Assembly: GCA_025786725.1 (NCBI GenBank)
Contig: JAHLTZ010000014.1
Span: forward strand, 124,001 to 188,000
Reading direction: 5' to 3'
DNA: 64,000 nt
DNA from: Syncephalis fuscata
Taxonomy: Eukaryota > Zoopagomycota > Zoopagomycetes > Zoopagales > Piptocephalidaceae
The notes under the pieces were generated by a model. That model was not told the DNA's origin and did no database searches. It saw nothing but the letters and a program-made list of their open reading frames with translations. Positions 47,413 to 58,886 of this stretch are shown here, piece after piece; the first letter of the stretch is position 1, and the number at the start of each line of letters is the position of its first letter. The position numbers were made by a program, and so were the translations under genes.

Positions 47413-49619
47413 TTAATGTTTATTATTTAGAATTGTTATTGATATTATTAGTATCTTTGTTATTATTTCACTTTCTTCTCCTTCTTCTTCTTCTTCTTCT
47501 TCTTCACTGCTTTCGTCACTATCGTCTTCATCCTCACTTTCCTCTTCTTCACTCTCTTCTTCTTCGCTTTCTTCTTCTTCTTCATTCTCAGATTCTAATG
47601 TTAAACGCTCCAATGCCTCTAGATGCCATCCAATAGCATCCTTTTCAATTTTAGTTTGATGTAACTCACGTGCCAGCGATCTTAATGTTGTATCCCTAGT
47701 AAAACTAATTTATTATTAATTATTAATTACTTTCAAATTCATTATCGTTACCTTGCTTGTTGTAACCAGATACAATAATCGGTCACATACAATTGGCTAT
47801 AAATATGATAGATATCGTGTTGATCAAGCATTTGTTTAACCGCTAATAGCGCCTTTAATAGTGCTCTTTTGCCCAGTTTAAATAAAACATAAACATCTGT
47901 CCATACTTTTTCGGTTAATTCCCAGTGTCGATAAAGTGGATATGCTAAAGCACGTCGATATCCTGCAATCATTACTTCGTCTAGTGTTGTAAATGACTAT
48001 ATTAACAGTATCAATTTGTATATAAATCCAATATGTCATAATCATCGCTTTTTCTTATCTCTTACCTCTAACGATGACAGTGTTGCGCTAGTCTTACAAA
48101 GTGTCCATGCCGACTCTACCGTCAATTCCCCTTCAGAGATACGATGGTCATAGCTGTAGGCAAATATTATGTCTACTAATCCTAAATATATAGATTTCTC
48201 ATCGGAAATTAAGTCTAAATGGCAAGAATTGGTTGACTAATATTTAAATCATTAAACTATACATACACTGTTTATTAGGCAGTTCTTGTAGCATCTTTTC
48301 TTCATCGGGAGTAAATTCAAGTTCTGGTACTAATAATGTGGTTGAATTTAAGTTAATTGTCTTTATCATATTTGCTTGTTTATTATCTAGCGACAATTGC
48401 TCCATACTACTATCTAATAAATCTACGTATATAATAATAAATTTAAAACAATAAATACTATACTATACTTACCATGATCATTGCTTTGTTGCTTTACTGC
48501 TTTTTGGCGTTGACGTAGTTCATCCCACCAAATAGTGCGATACTTTATTAGGCGGGCTATTTCCCCCTCGTCTTCCTCGCCTTCTTCTTTTTGCCACTCT
48601 TTTTGCATAAAATCAGATCTGAATTAAATCAATAACAAGTAATCTAAGGTATGCTATTGACTTACATATAATAGTCGTCATCAAATTTGTTATTCTCTTT
48701 CTTTATACGCTCAGTTCGCCTCGACTCTATTGTGCTTTGTTCAGGAAGGTCAATTTCATTAACGTCATTGCCAGTCTCAGTCCAATAAGTAAAATAGCCT
48801 TGATACTGCTGGTTAAAGCCATAAAAGCTCGATAATACTATTGTCTGATATTATATAATAAATAATCTGTAGTATAAATAGCTATTTTCTACTATCTTAC
48901 TGTTTGTGCTATTTCTTGTGGAAGCTGCCAATCAAATGCTTTTGCTATAACAATAGCAATGAATTAATATATTAATAATAAACCATTAGAGTAGTATTAA
49001 GTAAACCTACCTTCCTCTATAGCCTGTACCTGTAACGCTGCTGTATCTGTTGCTTCGTCATCCTCTGAAAGTACCTCAATTAATGGTGCACCTGCACGAC
49101 GACTGCTAGAAGATGGCTTATTGTTGGATGCAGAGTGTCCGTGTTGTCTATAAGACTTTTTAAGCTACTATTTGCTGTGTCCTCTCCTCGTCGAGCAAGT
49201 AATTTAGGTAGTATTTCCAAATCAGGGAAATGTTCGCCTGGAGTTTCTTTTGGAATCTTGGCGGTAATTTTTCCTTCGGTAACATCATAAGTTGCTGAAG
49301 CACGTTCATCTTCAACCAAGTTTCCCGGTAAGTGTAGACTAGTGGTTATTAATTGATTAATACTGGTAGATAACACATATCGTTTAGCTTATTATTAGCT
49401 TACCGAAGAAAATACGGCTTTACATATAGCTTGAATTCATCGCCTGATATAAACATATCGACCTCTTGAGCCTGGTTATAGCATTCTACTGCATTAGTAT
49501 ATTACACCAACATAAACACAGTTTAGGCCGCTTCTGCTACCTACCCGAATATGTGGCGTATAAATAACAATTGTTACAAACAAGTCATCTTGTTCCAAAT
49601 GAAAAGTTGGCGTAATCAT
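47413..49619 (-). CDS. SHQ1: SHQ1, H/ACA snoRNP assembly factor, one frame break
   Basis: Chaperone for the pseudouridine synthase Cbf5/dyskerin before H/ACA RNP assembly. Exon 1 starts MITPTFHLEQDDLFVTIVIYTPHIR, the SHQ1 CS-like domain, then AVECYNQAQEVDMFISGDEFKLYVKPYFLR (the YFLR motif), LHLPGNLVEDERASATYDVTEGKITAKIPKETPGEHFPDLE. The C-terminal SHQ1 domain includes RTIWWDELRQRQKA, RRALAYPLYRHWELTEKVWTDVYVLFKLGKRALLKALLAVKQML, and YIWLQQA-like text, before an acidic Glu/Ser/Asp tail. One base is missing near 49128. The 3' end of the tail is uncertain: stop at 47413 in the open frame, or about 47430 if one base is missing there. About eight exons. Confidence 0.9.
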
Positions 49620-49927
49620 GACGAACAATAATAGTTAAAATAATAGTAAAAAAGAAAAGAAAATTTAAAACCGTCACAGTGGTTTAATACATTTTTTTTA
49701 ATACATTCACTATTATACTGAATATATGTTCTATAATAATGAGTAGTTTCGGTGTCAAATAATTTTATTCTTGATGCATTTACTATTAATCTGTTCTATG
49801 ATGTGCCGACATGTTGAATAGATTGACTTTATTATTTACACGTCATTTATTAATAAATTGTTAATAAGTATGGACGAAATTACAAGGTTACAGTCACTTG
49901 ATGATTAAACGCATGATTAGATTAATG
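49620..49927. other. AT-rich spacer upstream of SHQ1
   Basis: About 300 bp between the SHQ1 start codon and the right copy of the 1.3-kb repeat. Nothing recognised. Confidence 0.5.
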
Positions 49928-51243
49928 TGATTAGTCTTGTGTGATATTTACATTCATGTGACTACATAACATTAGTATGATAATGCTAATAAATAGGCTA
50001 TTTCACCACATACTTTTATATTATATAGTGACAATATTCTATGTTAATGCCAATATAATACCATACTGGCTATATTACAATAATAGCTAAGATGTTGCTT
50101 ATAGAAAATGTATAAATATAGTGACTATATTGCAAAAACATATTGCCATAATATCAACATAATAGACAGCTAAATACAGGCCTATCGGTAATATATTGGC
50201 GTCATTAATTAGAAATGGATAAATCAGAGCATTAGGTAGAACTTGATATGTGAATGGACTGAATGGCAGCTGCTAAATGGTCTTGGCCTTCACCAAAGTA
50301 TACCTAAAATATATTGAAATAGTAATCCAATTACACCACCATACTAATTTCTTGAAACTTGCTAATCTGTGTCATAGATATATACAATATATGGCATGTA
50401 GTTAGTGCATAAATTGGTGATATGCAATCACACTTGCTTTTTATTAATATTGTTATTAAAAACACGGCTTGTAATTATTGTATAGTTGATTAATACACAG
50501 TGCCACTTACAACCTATCAATGTTAGGATATTAAACACGCACAGTAAGTAGTATACAATTAGCGCATATCAACTAATACACAATGCCACTTACGAGCTAT
50601 TGGGACGAGTTGTTAAATATATACAGTACATATGCATATTTGCGTATATGTTAGTCAATATACAATGCTGCTTACGAGCTATTAATACCAGGCTATTAAA
50701 CACACAATACATGGCATATGGTTATTATATAGCCTCACTTGCATTCTATTAATATCAGTCTATTTAACACACATAGTGCATAGCATATGTGTAACACATA
50801 CCTGTTTAATCTAAAGTACAACCTACAATCTAGTAGCATTAGATTGGTAATACAAACCGTAGTTAATTAGACATTAATCATTTATTCTTATTGTATTTAT
50901 CTTTTATTAATGTAAATTTAGCAGATAAGCACTCTCAGTGTAATATTTTATCCATTGTTTGGTTTAAACCTACCATGATCTGAAGATCTAATTTCCCATT
51001 ACACATCGGCAAACAGTCATTAGTTAGCATATCAAGCTTGAAGCATACGTATACCAATATATCAATGTCATACCAATGCAATGCTCAGTCTTTGCTTCAA
51101 TTTGTCCGGCAATTACACAGATGGCGCGGCAATGTCAATCATCCATTACAGGTGGTAGAAATGCATTTATTAGTGTTTACTTTAACGTTATATACAACCT
51201 GACCATGCGATACAAATTAAATATACTGGTTTTACAAAAATAG
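49928..51243 (-). repeat. 1.3-kb dispersed repeat, right copy (inverted to 31211-32532)
   Basis: Reverse complement of the left copy, with the tandem-unit block at about 50390-50790. Small differences include an indel near 51083-51095 and point changes such as CATGTG/CACGTG. The copies are separated by about 17.4 kb holding eight genes. Confidence 0.88.
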
Positions 51244-52012
51244 TAGCAATACATTACTAATCTTTGCTGTTGCTCCTACCGGCAATTCCAATCTCCAGTA
51301 TCTGTTTGTATTTCAGACATCGCTTGACGTCAATACAATAGTAATACCAACATGTTGCTCTTATTTTTATAGGTATACGCTAATATCTATAAACTAGCTG
51401 TAATTCTAAGCCATGAAATATACGAATTGGTTCGCAAATCCATTCAATTTGACATTTCAGTTTGGTTAATGAACGAGCAGCTAATTTTAGCACAATTTTA
51501 CCTATTGTTGGTACAAGCTGTGTCGCTAATAGTTAATTGACGGCATTAAGTATTGGCTATTGCATAACAAATCTTTATAATAACTATTGTACTTGCATAC
51601 TGACGCCATTAATTGTTTGATCATAAAACAATCTAAAAGCACTAGACTGCGTTTACCAGACCATCTCAGTCAAATATGATTGTTGTAATGCTGTTTGCTA
51701 TTGGTAATACACAAAGATTTATTGTTATGTTGGTATTGATGTATAATAATTGTTTTGCTTGAATAATCACATTTAAAAGGTTATTTATCATAATGCACAC
51801 ATCGAATTACCATTAATTTAATGCAAATTACATTTGAGCGAGATTGTAATATCTAAACTTGGTAATAGTATTGAATTTCATACACATCTCATCAATTTGA
51901 AAATCAATCACAGCATACTAATGAAAGCTCAAGAAATACTATATCTAAAATCTAGTTTTTTCTAACTTCGTTATTAATTAATATTAATTTTAAATCATCA
52001 GACTTTTACAAT
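51244..52012. other. AT-rich region with one exon-like frame
   Basis: A stretch at 51374-51541, preceded by a TATAG acceptor-like site, reads VYANIYKLAVILSHEIYELVRKSI... for 55 codons to a TGA. No start or domain was found; perhaps a gene remnant next to the repeat. The rest is featureless. Confidence 0.35.
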
Positions 52013-53247
52013 ATGAATTCGCTACACATTCTTAAAGCAAACGGCACCTCTAATGACCATGTTGAAGATAGTTCCATTGATTTGGTGCAGCTATATATAG
52101 CTGCTTTCCTTTACGTCGTTTTAAGCGGCCAGATTTAAACTCGTCCTGGTTATCATTAGCTAAAGGTAAGCCGGAATGAGACAGGAAATACTGAATAATA
52201 ACTAATTACATATAGATATTTCTATGGTTATTGTTGGGCTACGGCAAGTAGTAGTAGTAGTAGCAGTATTTGAAAAGTATCAGCCATCTAACAATTTACT
52301 ATAGTTGTGCTATTTTGATCGACCAAGTAACAATAAGCTTACGTGAACTTGAAGATGTAGTTAAAAAATTATCGCTGCAGGTTGGTTTATTGCACAACTT
52401 ATATATAACTATTATCAACTAGAACTAGTTTCCGGGCTATCCAATACTCTGTAGCATTAATATAAAAGATTATGTAGTATTTATAACTAGTGGTAAGAAA
52501 AACCAAGGTACTATTGCACATACCATATTAATTGTTTTACTGTTATAGTTGAACAGTTACAAAAACGACTAGCTTGTAATATAAAATGTACACTCGATTC
52601 GTTACAATTTATATTGGTTGATCGTGCTTATAAACATCCTTGTATGGTATGTAGTTTAGCGATTGATAAAGGTTAAACTCATTATAATCAACTATATAGC
52701 TTGATGACAAATCCTACCAACAATTTACAGATACATTTAATCAAATAGTCTGTAGTTTGCGGCATTGTCTAGAATCACGCGCACCAGACATGTACACAAT
52801 AGAAGCAACATCATTTATAGAGTATGCTACTGTATCATTTATATGCTAAACATGACTAACATTAATATATAGCGAATCTATAATGATTGCTTTTACAGGA
52901 TGGATACTTGAATATCCAGCCATTTATGTACAAAAAGATTTAACTGGTGGTAATTGTTTAGCTGTCGAATCATTATGGTTGGTACGCGCATTTGCGTTCC
53001 ATGTTAATGACAGGTAACTATTTGTAATCTCAATAATTTAATATTAAATACAATATAACAATCTAGTGAACAAGAACATTTATTGCATAGCTTTAGTATC
53101 CCATGTGCACTTCTCGATGATGACACGCCCGAGACATGGATCAAACAATGGCGTGCAAATTGGCATAATCGAATGAAACAGCAATTGGTATGGCATAAAT
53201 TACGCATTTCAATAGAACAAGTGACATTGCCAGCAGTAATTTTGTAG
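52013..53247 (+). CDS. Conserved hypothetical protein, perhaps C1orf74/UPF0739-like, one frame break
   Basis: Spliced text from about nine exons: MNSLHILKANGTSNDHVE; (frame change near 52088) GAAIYSCFPLRRFKRPDLNSSWLSLAK; AILIDQVTISLRELEDVVKKLSL; EQLQKRLACNIKCTLDSLQFILVDRAYKH; LDDKSYQQFTDTFNQIVCSLRHCLES; ESIMIAFTGWILEYPAIYV and GGNCLAVESLWLVRAFAF; then LLHSFSIPCALLDD and a C-terminal basic-aromatic helix. The block GYP..YV....NCLA.. followed by HSFSIP recalls the vertebrate C1orf74 family, but from memory this is only a suggestion. No catalytic motif is evident. The gene lies 770 bp from the right repeat. Confidence 0.55.
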
Positions 53248-53393
53248 TAGTTTGTTTCGTGAACACATTTATTTGTACACTGCCTCCACAGTTGTAATAA
53301 ATCATTTGGAGGTGGCTATTAGCAGACACTAGGCCAGTTTCACCCGTTTAGTATGCTGGATTAAAGGTGTTGGCTCGATGTATTTGCCAGTAT

Positions 53394-54421
53394 TTACGCT
53401 GGCCGTAGGGCCTTCGTTCTCCTTGTTCTAGTGTCAATGTCAGAGCCGACTATAAATTCTCCAAGGGTTATACATACTAATTCTATACGAGCGTAAATCT
53501 CGTCCATTTCCTCAAGTACGCGTGCAAGTTCTTCCTGTGCCTCTCGTAGTTCACGGCGTTTTATATCAAGTGCTACTAAATTTAAGCTACTAATACTAAG
53601 CATTATCATCAATTCTACTTACCAACCATAGGCTAATAGAATGTATATATGACAAATAACAGATCAGTTACAGGTAAATAGGCTGTTTAACACTTACATC
53701 CTCGCGTTTGGGTAAAACAATAGCTTGCCATTCTTCGCAATGTATTTCGTAGCTAATTGCGTTTAGTATTTATCATGACTGTGACGCAAATACTTGTAAC
53801 TTACACATCTTTATTGTATTGAATACGCCGTTTAATCTCTTCACGCGACAATTTATCTATCACACAACACTATTAGCTTATCTGCCACCCTTTTATCACT
53901 AACAAATCATCACTTACTGCCAGTATTAACAATACAGTTATTTTTACGCTTGATTTCTGGCCCTTGTTTCGCAGCATTGATTGCCCCAATGGCCATGGGA
54001 TCCAAATGAAGACCGGCAAATTCTAATAAACAGTCATCATAACATATATCTATAGCACATAAACAAGTGCTTACCAGCGGTACTTTGCTGTCCTAATAAA
54101 CGCTGCAATTGTAGATTCATCTGTGCCACCGTTTTACCTGGCAGGCAGCCCGAGTCGACTATTTTAGCCCAGCTACCAATGCCGAACTTCATAACCGCTT
54201 TACGCAGGATCTCAGCCTCATCCTGAGACCAACCTACAGGTGATTATACAGTTATATACAACAATACAATCCAGTTGAACAGACTCTAGCCCACTCAGTA
54301 GACCAAACAGCTACTTACCTGGAGAATAGGTGCAATTCCACAGAGAGGGTGAATCATTGGCACGGATAACATTTCGCTGTCCAGTAGGCATGCTACGTGG
54401 TTTTGGAGCAGTAGAAGTCAT
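53394..54421 (-). CDS. SANT/Myb-domain protein
   Basis: Starts MTSTAPKPRSMPTGQRNVIRAND. A single SANT/Myb repeat follows, GWSQDEAEILRKAVMKFGIGSWAKIVDSG...QMNLQLQRLLGQQS, with the spaced tryptophans of the fold. Then AGLHLDPMAIGAINAAKQGPEIKRKNNCIVNTG, KLSREEIKRRIQYN and YEIHCEEWQAIVLPKRED, and a coiled coil, DIKRRELREAQEELARVLEEMDEIYARIE, before a short tail. A nuclear DNA- or chromatin-binding role is likely from the SANT repeat. I cannot name the orthologue. Seven exons. The ATG at 54419-54421 is 246 bp from the divergent FANCL start. Confidence 0.75.
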
Positions 54422-54667
54422 TGTTTCAGAGTAGACAACCGTAGAAGAAGGCTTAGACTAGATAATGACGCGTACAAGCAGTGTATTTCACGAAAGGTTA
54501 AGAACGACGATGAAGAAGAAGAATGGCGTATGAAGAAAACATAGATTAAAATTCAAATAGGCGGCCATTTACTGCACACAAACACACTAAAAAGAAGTGA
54601 CCAGAACGCGAAACAGACGCGTTTTCTTCTCTTCCCTTTCTTGTATATCTCTTTTCGCTTTAATAGC

Positions 54668-56386
54668 ATGGCTGACCAGGCTACGCTAAAGATACAACTA
54701 GTACCGCTTAATGCTCAATGTACACTGTATCATGGCCTTATTAGTTCTGTGGTAAGACATCGCTACACCGCCTATTTTTTGTATCTGATTAAAAACAAAT
54801 ACGATAGTCGATGGAAGGACAGCTAATACTTGACGTTGGCATTAATCCGACAACAAACCGTATGCAAGGTGTACGATGTATCAGCTGTAATGGACTTGAT
54901 CAAAAAACGAGTGAACGCTTAGATGCAGCCAGATCAGTTAGTACAATATATATATATAGTTAAATAGACCATTAACCTATTTACTATTTACCAACTACAA
55001 TATACATTTAGGCACTGGCATTATGTGAATCTATGGATGCTGTAGATACGGAATTACGTGCTGCATTGGTAATATACATTACATTGCTTATAGTTAAGTA
55101 GCTAACAACTCATTATATAAACCTGAAGGCCATCGAATCAGCACCTACTAGTATGATGGGTGTAGCGTCAGTAAATTCAGTTTCAGCAATTAATAGTCAA
55201 TTTTACGCAGCATTGTTAAGTGAATTATCAAATGTTAATTGGTCATATATACACAAATTAGTTTATTCGCCGTGTCAAGTAACCTTATGTGCCAAGTAAA
55301 TAGCGAATATTGGTATTAGCTACTGATACTTATAGTTTATCAATAGAGATAGCGCCAATCATGCTCATTATCTTACCGTGCAATTACCAGAAGCATTTCC
55401 TGACCTGCCACCGTATATTGTAGACAATAATCCATTAAGTAGAGCAATAACTATGGTGCAGTCCATCCCTGGTTGTTGGCTATCCAATTTAGTTGGTCAA
55501 ATGCAAAAGGTCGGTAAAGTATAAAGTAATAGAGCTGTATTAGAATTATTGTTTAGAAAATAGATGAATATGCGATTGTATGGCAACAATTACATGATGC
55601 CGATGAACAACTGTGGACATTAGACAGTGCCGATGAATTGTTCAGTCGACGTATTATTATAGGTGAGTAATTGTTGTCTTTTTGTATTAGTAATTAATTG
55701 ATGAATACTGATCATTAATAGGCAATCTTGTTTCCTTGGACATTACATTGAATGAGGCGGGGACACTGCCAGAATGGCGATTCTTTGGAGCAGAAACAAG
55801 TGTTGCGCCATTACGCAGTCAATTCTATCATCATTTATCACAATGGTATTTATTTTATATGGTTCATTATTACAATATGCAAATATTAATCACTTTTATG
55901 ACAGGGATACTCGTGCTTCAATTAAACAGAATTTAGAACAATTACTACAAATAACCCTACCTGCTCGATCAGATACCACCGATGGTCAGGCCAGTGGCCA
56001 TGAATGCGGTATTTGTTATGCTTACTGGCTAGAAAGTAGCGACACTACCAACCATAGTACATCTACCAAAACAAATCGTCATATTCCTGATGTTACGTGT
56101 CGGCATCCTGATTGTAGCCGCCCTTTTCATCGTGCCTGTTTAGTAGAAGTTAGTAAAAGTAATCAATTCATCAGTAACATTTACCAACTAGTCTTTATTT
56201 AATAATAGTGGTTACGTGCCGATACAAATGCACATCAAACGTTGGGTGTTGTATTTGGGTCATGTCCTTATTGTGCTCAGGTACGTAACACTTACAGTAA
56301 TAGCAATCATAGCAATCATATATTAATTATATTTTATATAGAGTATTAGTACAAATACACTTGTTCAGCCCATAACAAAGCATTAA
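54668..56386 (+). CDS. FANCL: FANCL, Fanconi anaemia E3 ubiquitin ligase
   Basis: Catalytic RING subunit of the Fanconi anaemia core complex, which monoubiquitinates FANCD2/FANCI during interstrand crosslink repair in the nucleus. An N-terminal ELF-like part, a UBC-like (URD) region with DADEQLWTLDSADELFSRRIIIGN, TLPEWRFFGAE and SLDITLNEAG, then QLLQITLPARS. The RING is ECGICYAYWL... PDVTCRHPDCSRPFHRACLVEW... GVVFGSCPYCAQSI. The strings CGICYAY, PFHRACLVEWL and FGxCPYC are diagnostic of FANCL. About ten exons; two codons of the RING (VEW) span the intron near 56150-56210. Complete, with no frame break. Start ATG 54668; TAA at 56384-56386. Confidence 0.92.
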
Positions 56387-56519
56387 CACTAAACGTGTAG
56401 TCACTATCTATTTATTTGCATTATTATTATTTACATAATTGATCAATTGAATTGACCGACAAATAACAACTAGCATACAGCCAACTGATCCAACTAATCC
56501 ATCAGTACAATGTATGCAG

Positions 56520-56938
56520 TTATACTCGAATCGCCTCTTCAATAGCCGTTATCTTTTCTCGATAGGCGCCACATAGTGTGCGTATGGATCGTAGACTATT
56601 CCATAGATTGGTTAGACTAGGTACGGGTGAATGTACCTGTATAGTCTCTACAACCTCGACTAATCGACCATTCCATGGACTAACGATGCATACTAGTTAA
56701 TGATATTCATCTCTAATGGTATATATATATATAAGTTACTATTTAATTAAGGATACTATACAGGAGGTGGCTCTACCCAGCCATAGATAAGTGAACGATA
56801 CCGTGTAGGCGGTGTATCATGGTACTTTAAAGCACGTACGACAGCCACCAGTTCAGTATTGTCCAGATAGAATTCCATAGCCAATTGCTCACTCAATGGT
56901 GGATCAAATGACTGTAATTATGATAAGTTAATAAACAC

Positions 56939-56972
<34 letters not shown>

Positions 56973-57908
56973 ATTACCTCGGTATGATGAGGTCGTTTAG
57001 GAAACATCAAATCAGGAGATGGATTAAATGCCACCAACACATGGTCTATTTGTTTAATTAATGTGTACATTATCTATTACGTATTAGTGTTTGGGCTTAG
57101 TATTTTATTATTAATACATTTTATTACCTTTTTACCCTCTTCCAAGCTTTTGGGACAAGATAGTTTTTTGATTAATGCCTCCAATAAGGTGGCTTGTTGA
57201 TGTATTGTAGCAATCTAATCGTCACCCATAAATACATCTACCTACAATTAACATACCATTACGTAGACATTACCTGAGTAAGGAATAAGGCTGATTTGAA
57301 GGAATGCCGTTCGAATAGGCTGTCCTCTATCTACACTTGATAGAATAGCTGCAATATCCTATTTATCATTTTAGTTGTTTATTACGTAACTACCATCTAG
57401 CTAACTCATTACCCCTTTGCCTATCTCGGATCCTTTTAATCGAACAAATCCTTTAAGATTTTCTGAACTACAAATAATATAGTGTATTAGTGTATAGATA
57501 CATATACATATTATTAGAATGGATTTTAGATCATTTACTTTGGTGTAGACAGCACCAGTGTTTCTCCTATTAATAGTAATAGCAATTATTATTGTTACTA
57601 TTGTTATTGATTTACCAATGGTTCAATTACCTTGAGAGTCGAAAGGTACACGATCCTATAAACATTGATACGATATTGATTATATTTAACCTATTCCCAA
57701 CTACCAATACAACTATTCCTACCTGGCATTCACTCTTTAGTTCCATACTTAGAGTATCGAATTCAGTATTTAACAACCAATCTGTCTCTGCATTCTATAA
57801 CCACATAGTCAATAAACTATAGTTTAAATACAATATACTACATACTAAATCTTCTAATTCATCTTGAATCAATTCAGCCGCCGTAGAATTCACCGGAATA
57901 GGCAACAT
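56520..57908 (-). CDS. ROGDI/Rav2-like subunit of the RAVE V-ATPase assembly complex
   Basis: Minus-strand exons give MLPIPVNSTAAELIQDELEDL; AETDWLLNTEFDTLSMELKSECQ; DRVPFDSQG; SENLKGFVRLKGSEIGKG; DIAAILSSVDRGQPIRTAFLQISLIPYSG; QATLLEALIKKLSCPK; QIDHVLVAFNPSPDLMFPKRP; SFDPPLSEQLAMEFYLDNTELVAVVRAL; then SPWNGRLVEVVETIQ and a helix ending YREKITAIEEAIRV. The N-terminal WLL..E....L..EL and the later NPPL/FDPPLxxxxAMEFYLxDxxL pattern match the Rogdi/Rav2 family. This family helps reassemble V-ATPase on vacuolar and endosomal membranes. Nine or so exons, no frame break. Stop at 56520-56522. Confidence 0.62.
56938..56971 (-). repeat. (TATATG)n microsatellite in an intron
   Basis: Five to six TATATG units inside a ROGDI-like gene intron. 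Confidence 0.85.
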
Positions 57909-58886
57909 ATTGACAGTAGAAATAGTCAAACAAATCAATAACAAGTGATGGGTGAATAGAATGTATCCAGTATAGGATAGATAAATAGATAGATAGATAG
58001 ATAAAGATGTAGTATAGAATACTAATAAGCGATTTGATCACTGATGTCACCTACCACTCAATTCATATTTAATAGACAGCGTGTAGTTTATCGCATGGCT
58101 ATGACCAAATGGTTACATTGACCCCCAGTCACACCAAATACTTAATCAATTGCTTATAACAACAGAATGCACTGTGATGCAGTTGAACTGAATGACTATC
58201 AGATGATATCAACGTGGAGACCATGCTTTATTAAAAGATAAGCGATCATGCGTGTATTTATAATAACGAGCACATGTTGTTCGCGTATTATTAACACCGA
58301 GATGTTGTATGACTTTTACGGCCCGATGATCTGTTGAACTTGTAATATAGCTCATGACAACATTATGATGTTATTTGAATTCAGATCATAGTAAAGAAAT
58401 GGTTGTATTTACGCGGTTATATTATTCAAGTAATAGTAATAGTATTACATTATAGTATTAGATTAGTATTATATTAACATTATAATTATTATTAACGCTA
58501 TTAGTACCATTATTACTAGTATAAACCATTGTTATATCAATATCAAGCACTACTTATTAACACTATCCATTGGTACACATGATGAATAGAATTAAAGAAG
58601 CCTTTAAAAGAATCCTTGAAAACATGTGTGCACCACTTTCTTGCTTGCACTTCGCCTTCAGTTCACTCTTTCACCTCACTCTCACTCTCACTCCTCTCAT
58701 CACGCCTACTCTGTGTGCGATATTCGCGTTGGTGTACTTGCTATCTGTTTCTATCGGTTGCCGTATCCTTTCCAGTTCAACAGCAGCAAAGAGTGACTGT
58801 ACAAGTCCTTTATTTGTCATACTTGCATCTTGTCAACTTGACTGCACAATCTCGCTACTGTATCCATTGTCATCATCCTCATCATC
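57909..58886. other. Intergenic region between ROGDI-like and TFG-like genes
   Basis: About 980 bp, divergent promoters. Contains (GATA)n near 57976-58005 and a pyrimidine-rich leader (58630-58700). The 106-codon frame at 58570-58890 is CTC/TCA-rich and ends at the real start codon of the next gene, so it is regarded as leader. Confidence 0.55.

Noticed and set aside
47433-47636. Leu/Pro/His-rich plus frame
   Set aside because: Antisense of the acidic tail of SHQ1.
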